Shown here: positions 22,530-34,007 of the stretch, piece after piece
How positions within the stretch are numbered: the stretch's first letter is position 1
Layout: each line of letters starts with the position of its first letter
From: Spatholobus suberectus
Lineage: Eukaryota > Streptophyta > Magnoliopsida > Fabales > Fabaceae
Assembly (NCBI GenBank): GCA_004329165.1
Contig: CM014734.1
Span: 62,832,334-62,896,333 of the forward strand
Length of the DNA stretch: 64,000 nt
Direction: 5' to 3'
Translations under genes and position numbers: made by a program
The notes under the pieces: generated by a model
Told to the model about the DNA's origin: nothing
The model's input: the letters and a program-made list of their open reading frames with translations, nothing else
The model's database searches: none

Positions 22530-24300
22530 AGACGTTGCTTTTTTAAATAATATATATATTGTATGTATGTATATTTATAATATTTTTAAAATTGTTTATT
22601 CTTAATTATTAATAATTTTAAGTCATTACATAATTATATAGCAATACTTTAATTGAAAGTAATCTTTAATCATTTTCTGTTATTATTTTTTTTTTTCAAT
22701 ATTACATTTTCAATATTTGCATTTGATAACATCAACATTAATGGCTAATTTTAAGTATTAATAATACTTTTCATATATTAACTATTCACTAATTAATTAA
22801 TTTCCTTTTCATAATATAAACTTATTTTTTGCATTCTTCGACCTCATTTTTTCTATGACTTTTATGTTGTCATTCTGTACAGAAATGTTAATTTATACAA
22901 TATAATTTAAACCTACAAATTTGTCTTGCATTCTAATTTTTCTTGTGGATTTTTCATGCAATTTTTTTTTATGAATTTTGTATTTTTTTTTGCAAAATTT
23001 ATTAGAATTTTGGCAAAAATATGATTATTTCCTTAAATTTGTAGAAAAATCCATAGAAAATTTTAATATTTTTTTTTATGTATTCTTGTACAATTGTTTT
23101 CTGTATAAAAAACTTAATGTTTTTGACAGAATTTTTACAAAAATAATTTACAGATAAATTTTCTAATTTTTTGATTCAGTAATAAAAGAATACAAGTCAT
23201 GAAAAAAAAAAAAAACAAATGAGTGTTATTAATAAAGTAGAAAAAAGATATTTTAATCATAAAAGACAATTAATTAAGAAAATAATTAATATTTCATTAG
23301 TATGCTTAAAATCATCTATAAGAGATGATAGTATTAAAATTATTATGTTTTATTTATACATTATTTGGCTCCTTCAATTTTTTTTTCCCTCAAACTCCGC
23401 CACTGCCTACATAAAAAAGAAAGAGTAAAAATGGCTTGGTATAATTTGGTACTTAAGGAAAGAAAAGTCACCAATCACCATATAGTCTTTGAAAGTTCTG
23501 TGACTTCTTTAGCTCTGTATTCATCTTTTTTTTTTTTTTTTGTACATAATTAGTTATAAAAAAGGGAGTCATTTACTGATTTAGTGACATAATCATATGT
23601 TATTCAAATTAGTCTTTCAAAATGTTAACTCAAATGAATGAAAGAATTGAAGTGTCTCATTCTCGTATTTGTAATTTGTATGAATGTAATTTGTATGGAT
23701 TATTTAAAAACCTTTTTTCAGATATTAACTGAATTTGAGTAATTCTTTTTAGGAATGCAATTGGATTGTAACTGAAAAAACTATCCAATCCATCATTTTT
23801 TTTTCTTCGGAATGTTTTTTCTAGGAAAAGGAAAGGCCTAGCATGAGCCATGAGGAGACAAACAACCAGCCATGGGAGGCTTTTTACCGTCACTTCCACT
23901 TGCGGTTGATTCAGTTTGAGACAGTTAAACGAAAAAAATAACTTTTTTTTAATTGACTTGCATGAAAGGAGTTTTTTGGAAAAAGAAATCTTAAATTCAG
24001 CGAGGTTATGCCCGTTGAATATTGTAGGCTCCTTTCTAAAGCAAATGCACTGTGGTTAACCATGTGGACGTGGGACGGCTTACTAAGTGATTGACCTAGA
24101 CTTGGAACCAGTAGCTTGGTTCACAGGTTTTTGTATACAATGCATCCGGATCGCGTATGATATGCTCAGATATCACAATTGAGGTGGAGACAAGAGTTGG
24201 AACAGTGAAGGGTTTTTTCAACCCGTGTGAATGTAGTTTTCCCTTCCCTTTCCTTGAAATTTCTACCAAAGAGTGATGGGTTTATCCCAAGTCAAAACTG
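22530..24300 (+). repeat. 5' flank block of EXO70 copy at 24 kb (duplicated at 52725-58920)
   Basis: Collinear with 52725-53514, 54684-54850 and 57930-58920: shared runs include TTTTAAGTCATTACATAA, CTTTAATTGAAAGTAATC, AAAAAGAAAGAGTAAAAATG, ATAATCATATGTTATTCA and GACAGTTAAACGAAAAAAAT. The other copy holds extra insertions between these pieces. This shows that EXO70 and more than 1.7 kb of upstream sequence were duplicated together. Confidence 0.92.
24091..24096 (+). promoter_or_regulatory. Conserved W-box-like TTGACC upstream of EXO70 copy
   Basis: TTGACC sits in a well-preserved context (GTGATTGACC(T/A)AGACTTGGAACC) in three EXO70 5' flanks (21839, 24091, 58707). W-boxes are bound by WRKY factors. 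Function here is inferred from conservation only. Confidence 0.45.
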
Positions 24301-24357
24301 GTGGCTATCAACTTCTCTGTTCCCGAATGCAGCTGCTTGAGAAAGAACACGGTGCTC

Positions 24358-26449
24358 ATGCTCATCGAAATTCAGAGTTGGCTGAGGAAGCCAAAGGTAT
24401 GGAGATTTGTGTGTTTTGTTTCATCTGTTGTTGGACTGATCTGTAACGCTCTCAGCTCCTCTTTCAATGGTTTATTTGGAAAGTGGACCAGGTGGAAGAT
24501 ATCGCTTTATGTTGTTTTTAGTTTCTTCATCATCATCTGCCTTGTCTACTTGTTTGCGAACACACGGGAGCGCTCCACCTCTTCCTGGCTGAAAGCTCAT
24601 TCAGCCTTTTTGGTTTTGCTTATGACTTCTGTATACTCTTCTTTCTTCGATAAAGAAGTGACGGAGAAACCAGATGCATATAGTCTAATTTCATATGCTG
24701 CATTTGCTATCATGTCTTTGGGATTGTCAACCCTGAGTTCCTTCGGATTTGAGGTAGATCTCCTATATTTTTTCTGTGGAGTTCTAATTGTACAACTCAT
24801 GAAAATTCATTCATGGTTGGTCATTGTTGGAGGGAGTTTCAGTTATTCCCTCATCATTCTTCGTCCCACTTTGCATCCTGTACCGAGCGGGTATGATCAA
24901 CTCCAAGGCCCAGATCTTGTAGACATTCAAATTGATCCACCTTCACAATCACCAGGAATCAGTGGTGACGCTTCTCAAGTGGATTCACCCCAAGCTCATC
25001 CACAAGCTGATGCCACTCCAGTAACCCAAGTTGCTCCACGTCCACAACAACGCAATAATGATAGAGGTATTATCAGGGCCCGGTATATGGGTCATATAGA
25101 GGAGCTTAAGAAGGAGAATGAGAAGCTTATCGACACAATTTCCAGGCATGTTGGTGAATACCTTAGGGCTAATGTTGTGAACGAAGATCAGATTCTAGTG
25201 CCGGAAATGCAAGCTGATGACAACTTGGTGGCAGATGTGTTGCCGTCGGAAATTATCAACAATCTTCGTGAAACCGGGAGGCTGATGTTTCAGAACGAAT
25301 GCATCAACGTGTACAGTAGTTGCCGGAGGGAGTTCCTGAAAGAGTGTCTATCAAAATTCGGGTTGCAAGTTGAAGAGCTCAACGTGGAGGACGTTGACAA
25401 GATGGAGAAGATTGAGAGTTGGATAAAAGCTTTGAACATAGCCGTGAGGATACTCTTTCCCAATGAAAGGAGTCTCTGCAATCGCGTCTTCCGGTCATCT
25501 TATGCTGCGGACCTCGGTGATCTCCGATCTTCTGCTGCGGATATCTCTTTCGGCGAGGTTTGCAGTGAATTGACTATTAGTCTGCTGAGATTTGCCAATA
25601 CCTTAGCAACTGAGAGTCATTCGCCGTATCATTCGTTCCATGTCATCCCCAAAGTGTTCAAGACTTTGAGCGACCTGATTCCATATTTCAATTCATTGTT
25701 TTATGGTCAGTTGTTCAGTGAATCACTCATGAATGATGCGGTCCTTGTTGGGAAGAGATTGGGCATTTTTGTTGAGTTGGAGAGTCTTATTCGCCGTGAG
25801 GTGGCGCAGGAGACTGTTCCGGATGGTGGGATTCATCCAACTACCCACAAAGTGATGGACTACCTCAGAGATGTTTTCACAGATAACGAGAATTTTCCAA
25901 TTAGAAAGGGAATATCTTCATTTTCTGACCAGGTAGCCAGGATAATACAGCTGTTAGACAGCAACTTGGAAGCCAAGTCCAAAAACTACACAGACCCTGC
26001 ATTGGGCCATGTTTTCATGATAAACAATCTGATGCTTTTACAATATGGGGAATATATATATGGAGTCATTTTTGGCGAGGATTGGTACAAGTCAAAGATC
26101 AATCAAAACATTGAACTCTATCAAGAAGCTCGTGGAATAAGATCTTGGACTTTTTGATGCTGGACAGCAGTGAGTCGCTAGCAGAGTCGATGAAAAACAA
26201 TCTCCAATTGTTCAACCAGCACTTCAACGAGATATGCAAAGTTCAGTCTGCATGGTTTATCTTTGATGAGCAGCTAAGGGAACAGATGATAAAATCCATC
26301 GAAAACACATTGTTGCCGGCTTATGGAACTTTCTTGGAAGGATTCATGATGTTCTTGGTAAGGATGCTTATGACTTCATTGAGTATGGAATGCAGAACAT
26401 TCAAGATCGACTGAGCCTTTTGTTTCTTGTTAGCAATGCAGAAGGCTGA
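24358..26449 (+). pseudogene. EXO70: EXO70-family gene with N-terminal membrane region, two 1-bp deletions near the 3' end
   Basis: The first in-frame ATG is 24358 (MLIEIQSWLRKPKVWRF). Residues 1-165 have the same hydrophobic segments as the intact copy (FVCFVSSVVGLICNAL, VVFSFFIIICLVYLF, WLVIVGGSFSYSLIIL). The EXO70 domain follows, with GGIHPTTHKVMDYL and LLQYGEYIYGVIFGEDWY. Compared with the 59-kb copy, one A is missing at about 26122-26125 (TCAAG for TCAAAG), giving a premature stop at 26155, and another at about 26326-26329 (GGAACT for GGAAACT). Without these the frame would end at 26447-26449. As read, a protein of about 599 residues lacking the last ~95 is encoded. Both changes fall in short A runs, so assembly error cannot be excluded. 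An out-of-frame ATG at 24276 precedes the start. Confidence 0.88.
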
Positions 26450-26833
26450 AGAGAAGAAGGAAAGGATACTGAAGTTTGCGAGGATTTGGAACACAAAAAT
26501 TTTGTGTTCACAAACGTAATTCTGAAGGATTTGTAACCATGTATTATATATACCATTGTACATGTCAGCTCAAAATCAATAACCTGTGTTTTTTTTTTTA
26601 AATTTATTTCTATGATTTAGATTAGACAGGGAATATTTTTTGGTGAAATAAATTCTTTGACACATCAATTAAAAAAAAAATGAATTCTACAAGTGGGTGA
26701 TGAAAAAATTGTTGACATATCCGATTGAATTTGTGCTCTTATACCTTTTTGTTTTCATGTCGGATTGAATTGTGCTCTGATATTTCTGTCTAATGCATTT
26801 TCGTGATTTCATTGTTTTGCTTTTGTTTTGCAG

Positions 26834-26991
26834 ATTGCATGTCTGTGATGATTTCAACAAGTGTTCAGATTATTGGCTGGGTGCATTTGATATCGGTTTC
26901 TCTTGGTCCTTTTGTTGGGAACACATGCTTAGGAAGAAAACTGAAACAGCTCAGGGACTCCATGGAGAACCAGGGACATGGAAGAAAATAG
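26834..26991 (+). CDS. Conserved downstream frame (possible orphan exon), unknown function
   Basis: A TTTGTTTTGCAG splice-acceptor-like sequence at 26822-26833 precedes a frame that reads from ATG 26839 (MSVMISTSVQIIGWVHLIS...) to TAG 26989-26991. It encodes 50 residues: one hydrophobic segment then a basic, polar tail (GRKLKQLRDSMENQGHGRK). The same frame, equal in length and without indels, is present at 61471-61629 with mostly conservative changes. No upstream partner exon was found, so it may be the last exon of something lost, a relict 3' exon of the EXO70 transcript, or chance. Confidence 0.4.
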
Positions 26992-27412
26992 AAGCGGATG
27001 AGAAAATATTTCTCAGTTTTTTCTATTTTGATTTTCTAAAACTTGTTTTGAAAACAATTTTTAAAACTTAAACTTGGAAATAGACCCATATCAAGTTTCA
27101 AAACTTAAATTGACAAGGAACATGCTAAAGCACTAGTGAATCAAGCAACTTCTTTCTTTGCTTTTCTTTTGAAAAACAGGTTTTAAAAATTGTTTTAGAA
27201 AATAGTTTTTAAAACCAAAAGGTGATAAGAGAATCAAATAAGCCCATAGTATCCATAACTCTCACATGTGAGTATGTAGTTTCCATTTTGTTTAGAGACC
27301 TATAGGTAATATTGTCTTTTGCTTCTGTCTAGAGCCAATTTTTCTGTGAATAACTGTTAAGGTATTCAAAGTCGATCTCTTTGTAAATTGAGAAAGTTTA
27401 ATTCATGTTTGT

Positions 27413-27525
27413 TTTAGCTTAAATTTTGGAAAATAATTGCGTTCTTTTGTAAAAAAATCTCTTAAAAATTGATAAAACAGGTTTTATTTTTCTAGAATAA
27501 GCTAAACTAAACATGCTTATATTTA
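27413..27525. mobile_element. Possible short MITE (CATGTTT-GTTTTAGCTT inverted ends)
   Basis: TTCATGTTTGTTTTAGCTTAA near 27413 and GAATAAGCTAAACTAAACATG near 27496 form inverted ends around about 80 bp of AT-rich sequence. Suggestive only. Confidence 0.4.
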
Positions 27526-27660
27526 TTTGAAGATGTGTCATTTTTAAAATTATTTAATGATATTTGAAATTTATTATAAAGTTGTTTTACTTCGTGGGAG
27601 TAGCAATTTATAACAAATATAATTGTAAATAAAAATATGTAGGATACAATAGCTATCATG

Positions 27661-27713
<53 letters not shown>
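27661..27713. repeat. (TA)n microsatellite
   Basis: About 50 bp of uninterrupted TA dinucleotides. Confidence 0.98.
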
Positions 27714-27718
<5 letters not shown>

Positions 27719-28087
27719 AATTAAATAATAAAAAAGGACAAAAAATCACTTGTTAATTTTATTTTAATATTTTTCTTACAAATGAAATTAAAGATGAGTT
27801 CACATCCCATTGTGAAGGAAATATATGTTAGCGGTTTTCTAGATAACCGTGAATGAAATGCAGACCTTATTACAGATTTTATAGAAAAGTACTAACAAAT
27901 TCTGAAAAGAAAATCAATTAAAAAATATAAACTTAGTGATTCTTAAGTAATAGCTAATGATACAAACAATTTTTTTCATTATTAAACGCATTAGTTATAA
28001 GTTAAGTAAATATCGATATTTAATATATTTTTAAATTAAAGTATAAAATTGTAAACATATTATTAATATATAATAAAGAGAAAAAAG

Positions 28088-28250
28088 AATATACACTAAC
28101 AATGTAAAAAAGTTTTATACTGTCATCCTATCACAAATTATTGTGTATAATAAATCTGTTGACTTTTATAATAACTATATTAAAAGTCAGTACCAACGGT
28201 AATTTTTAATTAGTTAACAGTGATTTTTTTTTACATTAATAGTGCATAGC
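28088..28250. mobile_element. Probable MITE (TATACACTAACAATGTAAAAAA ends)
   Basis: The left end TATACACTAACAATGTAAAA and the reverse complement of the right end (TATGCACTATTAATGTAAAA) match with few differences, enclosing about 160 bp. Non-coding. Confidence 0.6.
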
Positions 28251-28689
28251 AATTAAACTCTATAATAAACCGGCCAATTTATATAATTTGAATTATGAAA
28301 AATAATCGATATTGAGTAAACCTTGTAAATAATTAAATAAATATAATAGAGGTTAATAGAAACACCTAATATTATCCATTATAGTAGCAGTTATTTCAAA
28401 AAACGCTAATGTAGTTATTAAAAAATTAAAAAAATAATTATATACAATCAATTTGAAAATTCAATTAATATTTAATGTAGAATTATAAATAGTAACTAAT
28501 TTAATAAAAAATTAAGTAAATATAATTTGTTATTTCAATAATAATCATAAAAATAAATTATCAAATAAATATAATTAACTTTAATTAATACACATTTAAA
28601 TAAAAAATAAATATATTATTTATGATTTAATAAAGGAAAGAATTTTCAATAATAATATTTATTGAATTATGTAATATATTTGATATTTG

Positions 28690-28885
28690 ATAAAGATAAA
28701 TGTTATGTGTGCAATAATTTATACAACAAATTCTATAACAAAGAGAGAGAAAGGGAGAGAGAAAGAAAGAGGAGAGTGAAGTATGAGATGTAATTAAAAA
28801 TGGAATGAAAAGGTAGTTAAAAAGATAAAAAATAGTATTGTATAAGCTGTTGTATAGGTTTTTGTATGATTAACACAACTCTTTA
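28690..28885. mobile_element. Probable MITE, purine-rich core
   Basis: TTATACAACAAATTCTATAAC near 28709 and a TAAGCTGTTGTATAGG segment near 28843 are loosely inverted around a GA-rich core. The layout resembles the element at 22078-22235. Confidence 0.45.
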
Positions 28886-31200
28886 ATAAACCTTAGAATA
28901 GGTAAACAAATATAATAATTATTAATTATACATTTAATTAATCAATTAATTATTAAAACATATTAGTGGTTAATTATAAAACCTCTAATATATCAATGGA
29001 CGTTACCATTTATTTCAAAAGGAGAAAACTTAAATACAGTTCCTCAAGTGCTTTTGTATTATTATCCTATCAGTTGAAGTTTCACCTCAGTAAACCATAC
29101 AATGCTTTAATGCATATCATTATTGCATGAATTATGAGATAAAACTTCAATTTTTATTGAAGAACAACACAAATAGCACCTAAAAATTATATCTAAATTT
29201 TCACCTTTCAGAAACTGCTAACAATGTTATTATAAAAAATTAAAAATAATTAAATACGATTAATTTTTATAATTAATATTTAGTCTATAAATTATAAATA
29301 GCTAATAAGCTAATAAAAAATAAATATGTAAAATTATTATTTTAATGACAATCATATATGAAAATTATGATCAAGAAATTATAAAACTTATAAATAAATA
29401 TAATTATTATTTAATTAATAAACGTTTAAATAAAAATAAAATAATTAAATATTTTTATATATTTAAAATATTAAATATATTTAATGTTTTATTTAATATT
29501 TTCTTCAATTAATATGTAGGATGATTTGTAGAATTAAGTAGCACGGTTTGTAAAAAAATAAAATAAAAATAAAACAGCGTTAATAAAATAGAAACAAGAA
29601 TACTTACTCATGTTATGATAAGAATTATTGTCATACAATATCTACAACGCAATGGACTAAACTAGAAATAGAGACGGATGGAGGTAAGGGTCAGCGGCCG
29701 GGCACGACTCTTTCCTCCTTAATTTTTATTCCTCTAAAATTTTATTACTATTTTATCGCTATAATGGTCTCAAAATTTATGAGTGAAATATGTGGTCTTT
29801 TTTTTTTTTTTGACAGTGTATTAATTTGGCCTTTAAAATTGATATCTCTAGTCAATTTAGTTTGATATTACAACAGAAGCAAAATTAATTTTGACAATTA
29901 TAAGGTATGGCGGCTAGGGTGGGGAAGTGTCTCACATGATTTATGTGGACAAATGGATAGTAACCATTAAATGTATCAATTAAATATTGAATGGTTAGGA
30001 TTAATTACTTGAAACTCTTGGTATCATTTTTTACCATTTAAAATTATTTTGCTAATTAGTCCTCATATTGAGGTGAGTTCCTATGCCTGATGCAATCGTC
30101 GGCATCCGTGACTTCTCAATTGGTGACGGAGGAGGAAGAGGAGGTGACGACCACTGGGTTTTAAGATGGTGGTGATAGAGGCACAAAGTTTCAAACATCA
30201 TAAACCTCAATCCCTTTTTCTCTCTTCACTTTCTCTCTTCGAAAATCAAAACCCACCCACTTCTTATTTGTGCAGAAAACCTAAGATATGATCCACTTCA
30301 TAGAAGCCAAAATAACCTTCACAGATCTAACACAACCCCCAGTTCTCACCCAAAGAGAAAGTCTTTGGTTGTTGCCACCGCACGTGGCGATGCGTTCCCT
30401 CGGGCCACCATGCTCCTTGTCAAACATCTCTTCCCTCTTTCTTCTATCCTCATTTAAGGTCTCAAAAAACCAAAAACTCCATCACTTCCACTCCATTGTT
30501 TTGGGCATCGTGCAAGAGGATGTTTGCAAGGGTGGATCAATGAAATATGCAAGAAAGAGAAGCTTGGTATTAGAAGAAGCTATCCCAATCAATTGAGTAG
30601 GGTGGGGAGGAAATCTATTTTGAGCATTTTCAGTAACTTAATTACTTTTATTTTGCTTGTTGTGTTAGAATGAATTGTGGTGCCTTTTCCCCTGTTTCAA
30701 ATTTTCATTAAATTGCATATAGTTGATTGGATCAATTTTTTCTAGGGAAAAATAATTAAAAATGGAGTTTGCTTACTACTTAATTAATTATAAGGCTTGC
30801 TTGGCAGGTGTGCTAAATGTTGTTGGGGTTAGAGCAAATGTGTAAATAATTGGTGAGTGTGAGTTTGGCTCTTTGATCTTTTGGTGGCTGGAACTTATGT
30901 TTTCGAGTTTGTGGCACATGAATGTATAACTATTGAACAAAATTTAGTGGCTTGACATTGGCTTCTTAGTGATGGAGGAGATGAATAACGTTGAATGGTT
31001 TGGGTGCATTCTACAATTTTCAAAAATATTGTGATGATGTGCCCAAATCAAGTAACCTATTATATCTAGTCAAAAAATGGTCCCACTAGTAAATCACCTA
31101 TTTCAGTTGTCCACTGAGGGTAACTTGTCATTATAAGGTTCTCTTATGTTTTCTCACCTCAAGTAATCATGTTAGAGGGGTGGTACTTTGCTTTTTGGAA
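28886..31200. other. AT-rich intergenic region, no supported gene
   Basis: Mostly AT-rich sequence. A less AT-rich part at 30060-30600 contains short frames (30288-30596), but no recognised domain, splice structure or homologue within the window. I see no gene to report. Confidence 0.5.
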
Positions 31201-32957
31201 TACTCGTTCCACAATAATTAATAAGGTTCTCTCAAATTTCACATGTATCAGAGGCCAATATGCATGGTCCAGAATAGTAATAGCCTTTTTGCTTGTGTCA
31301 ATTGGTGTTGTTGCACACTCAGCCTCAAGCAAACATACTCTATTATAAATGGCTCTTATTGCAAATTTGTAAGCTTTTTTGGTTTGTGTAGGATGGATAT
31401 ACCCCTTAATATTTGGTGGGTATCAGGCTCATTTGAATTAGGTAGGGTATATAATTTTACACTCAAGCACCTGCACCATCTATGCCTCCTGTCCCTCAGT
31501 ATAGTACTAGGACAGGTACACCTTACTAAGTACCTTTGAGTGGCATAGGACCCACTATCTAATGGAGAGGCCCTTGTTGACTCTAGCCTATAGCAAGATA
31601 CAGATGTTCCTATAAAGCATTAGATAAGAAAGAGTGGTTGCTATTCAATGCCCTACTTATAAGGAGCTAGCACTAGAGTTCCAAGCCCATGCTCTTTGTC
31701 TAGTGTTGATATAGACCTAGAGATCACTATCTAATTCCAACAATTGGGGGAATGGCGTCATATGCCCTTGTTTGAGTTTAATATGGCTCTAGACTTTGAG
31801 ATTGAGAAGTTAGTGAAAGAGAAGGGATATCAGAGGGATTTAAAAGAGATTGCTTCGACCTTCTATGACTCTGTCTTCTAACGATCGATTACTAGGATCC
31901 ACGGGATCCACACTTCAACCCAGTTGATCGAAGGCTAGCATTATTTGCCATCTAGCCATCTAGGCCATTCATAGGTGGCTAGCTGATTCCATCATTAGGC
32001 GCCCCCGGAGCAGAGGGACTGTCACCTGCATCAACCTATTTCTACTGGTGCATGTCTAACGGAATAAGACACTAGTGTAATGTTAGTCTTGTCTTCCACC
32101 TCACATGCATTAATTTAGGGAGGAGGCTACAAATACACCATCGAGGGCCATATCATCATCGGCTCCTTCATTTCCAAGCTGGTCCAACATTACGGGTATG
32201 TTCTTGACCCCTACACTTCTTACATTACTATGGTGGGCATTGGCTAGTCAACATAACTCTCCATCGGGATGTTGCACCATGACACTTGGGGAAACATTTT
32301 GTTAAACATCAAGGCAACCTTTGATGTCAAGATGGAACAGGAAGTAGAAGCAGGCCAACTCCAGCAAGACCAAGAGTATAAGTAGGGTTTAGGACTCGAC
32401 ATTCTAACAAATGCATAGCCCTTAGCAGCTCCTTGGGCAAACTACCAAAGACTCACTACATGACTTGATTGCTTGGAGCTGGGCATTTTTTTCCATTTGG
32501 ACACTTAATAGAAGATCATCTTGTGTCTCTCCCAGCATTTTGATGCCCATGCTCAGTAGACTACTAAGCAATATACCACCATGATGGCCATCCTACAGTA
32601 GCTCAGCAACAAGTGTGGGGAGGTGACTGTGCTAGACTTTAAGTGTGGTGAGGGGAAACTCTGTATGAGATGCATTTGTATGTGATGATTTCATTGCATT
32701 GTCTATATAAGAATTGTTTGTTTCATGTGAATGGCTAGCTAAGTTTTATCCTATGTTTTTGGAAAATGGAAGTTGTTGACTAGCAAGGGATCCCAAATAA
32801 AAAAATAAAAATAAAAATTCTTTAAAACACTTGCAACTAAAATTGAATGGATTGTCTTTTGAAATCTAAGAATTACCATGATCCTTTGTCTTTATGATCT
32901 TCCATTGAATGAAGCTCCAAAATTGTGAGATTTGGACTAATATAGGATTGTGCCAAC
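31200..32957 (+). mobile_element. Unidentified decayed element (possible Athila-like or plant transposon ORF)
   Basis: Less AT-rich than its surroundings. In pieces it reads like a retroelement structural or env-region protein: MPLFEFNMALDFEIEKLVKE near 31765, then GGGYKYTIEGHIIIGSFIS followed by KLVQHYGYVLDPYTSYITM near 32115. Stops are frequent. The chromovirus at 32958 inserted into this DNA, and the sequence after 46304 may be its continuation. The family assignment is a guess. Confidence 0.35.
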
Positions 32958-32998
32958 TGTAACTACCCTTTGTCGCCACAGTACTATAAAAAAACCAC

Positions 32999-33036
<38 letters not shown>

Positions 33037-33966
33037 ATTTAATAATAATCAATCATCATGTTACTCTAAAGATATTCAAGATATGAAATAATACTGTATA
33101 CAGGCCCATTTATATATACAATACCAAGGGAGAAACACAAAACCCAACTCCCTATAGCTAGTCAGCTATACAACATATACATCAAAACAAAACAAAAGAG
33201 CTTCCATGAAAAGCTCCACCCAAAAAGGGTCTCCAAAAGTCTCCATCTGAAACCTTTCTCATCTGCTCTGAGAAATAGGATCTGTGGATATCTCACTCTC
33301 TGCTCTCATGCCAAACGACATGATCATCACAATCACAACATCACATAATCACCACAGCAACAACAATAGCCATAACAAAACAAACCCAAAACAAAAAGAA
33401 GGCAAGGGTAAGCTTACGATACAAAAACCAACATAGTATATATATAATTCATATCCTCACACCATCAACATACTCAATAAGGAAGTATATGCATCAAGAA
33501 AAGGTTCACATACATCACAACAAACATACCATGCTTTCAACCCATTATATGTCAATGAATGAATGACACGACTCTCGAGAGATTTCTACATTTCTAGCGA
33601 TCAGTCAGGTCTTATCCCCTACCATGGCCCATCTAGCACCATTCAAGGATTGCCAAAAGTCTGAACAGTTGGATAAGCTTATGGTTGTTAGGATAAGTGT
33701 GTGTGGGTGGTGGTATACCGCGACATAAAGCCTGCACTGCCTTGTCCTCTTGTGGAATTGCCTATCCACTTATCCCCTAAGTCCAGCTTTAAAACCACAC
33801 TTCTTATCTAAGCACTAGGTTGGAGGCCTATTTGAGTACTAACTCTAGTTACCATCCACCTTACATGCCTACTCGCGCACGACTTGAGACTCATACAACC
33901 TTAGCCAACAACATACATATGCATGCCAATGCATGCATCACCACAACCATCAACTTAACTACAGCA

Positions 33967-34007
<41 letters not shown>

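Noticed and set aside
30288..30596. 102-codon frame in 30-kb region
   Set aside because: No recognisable domain, no homologue in the window and no splice context; could be chance.
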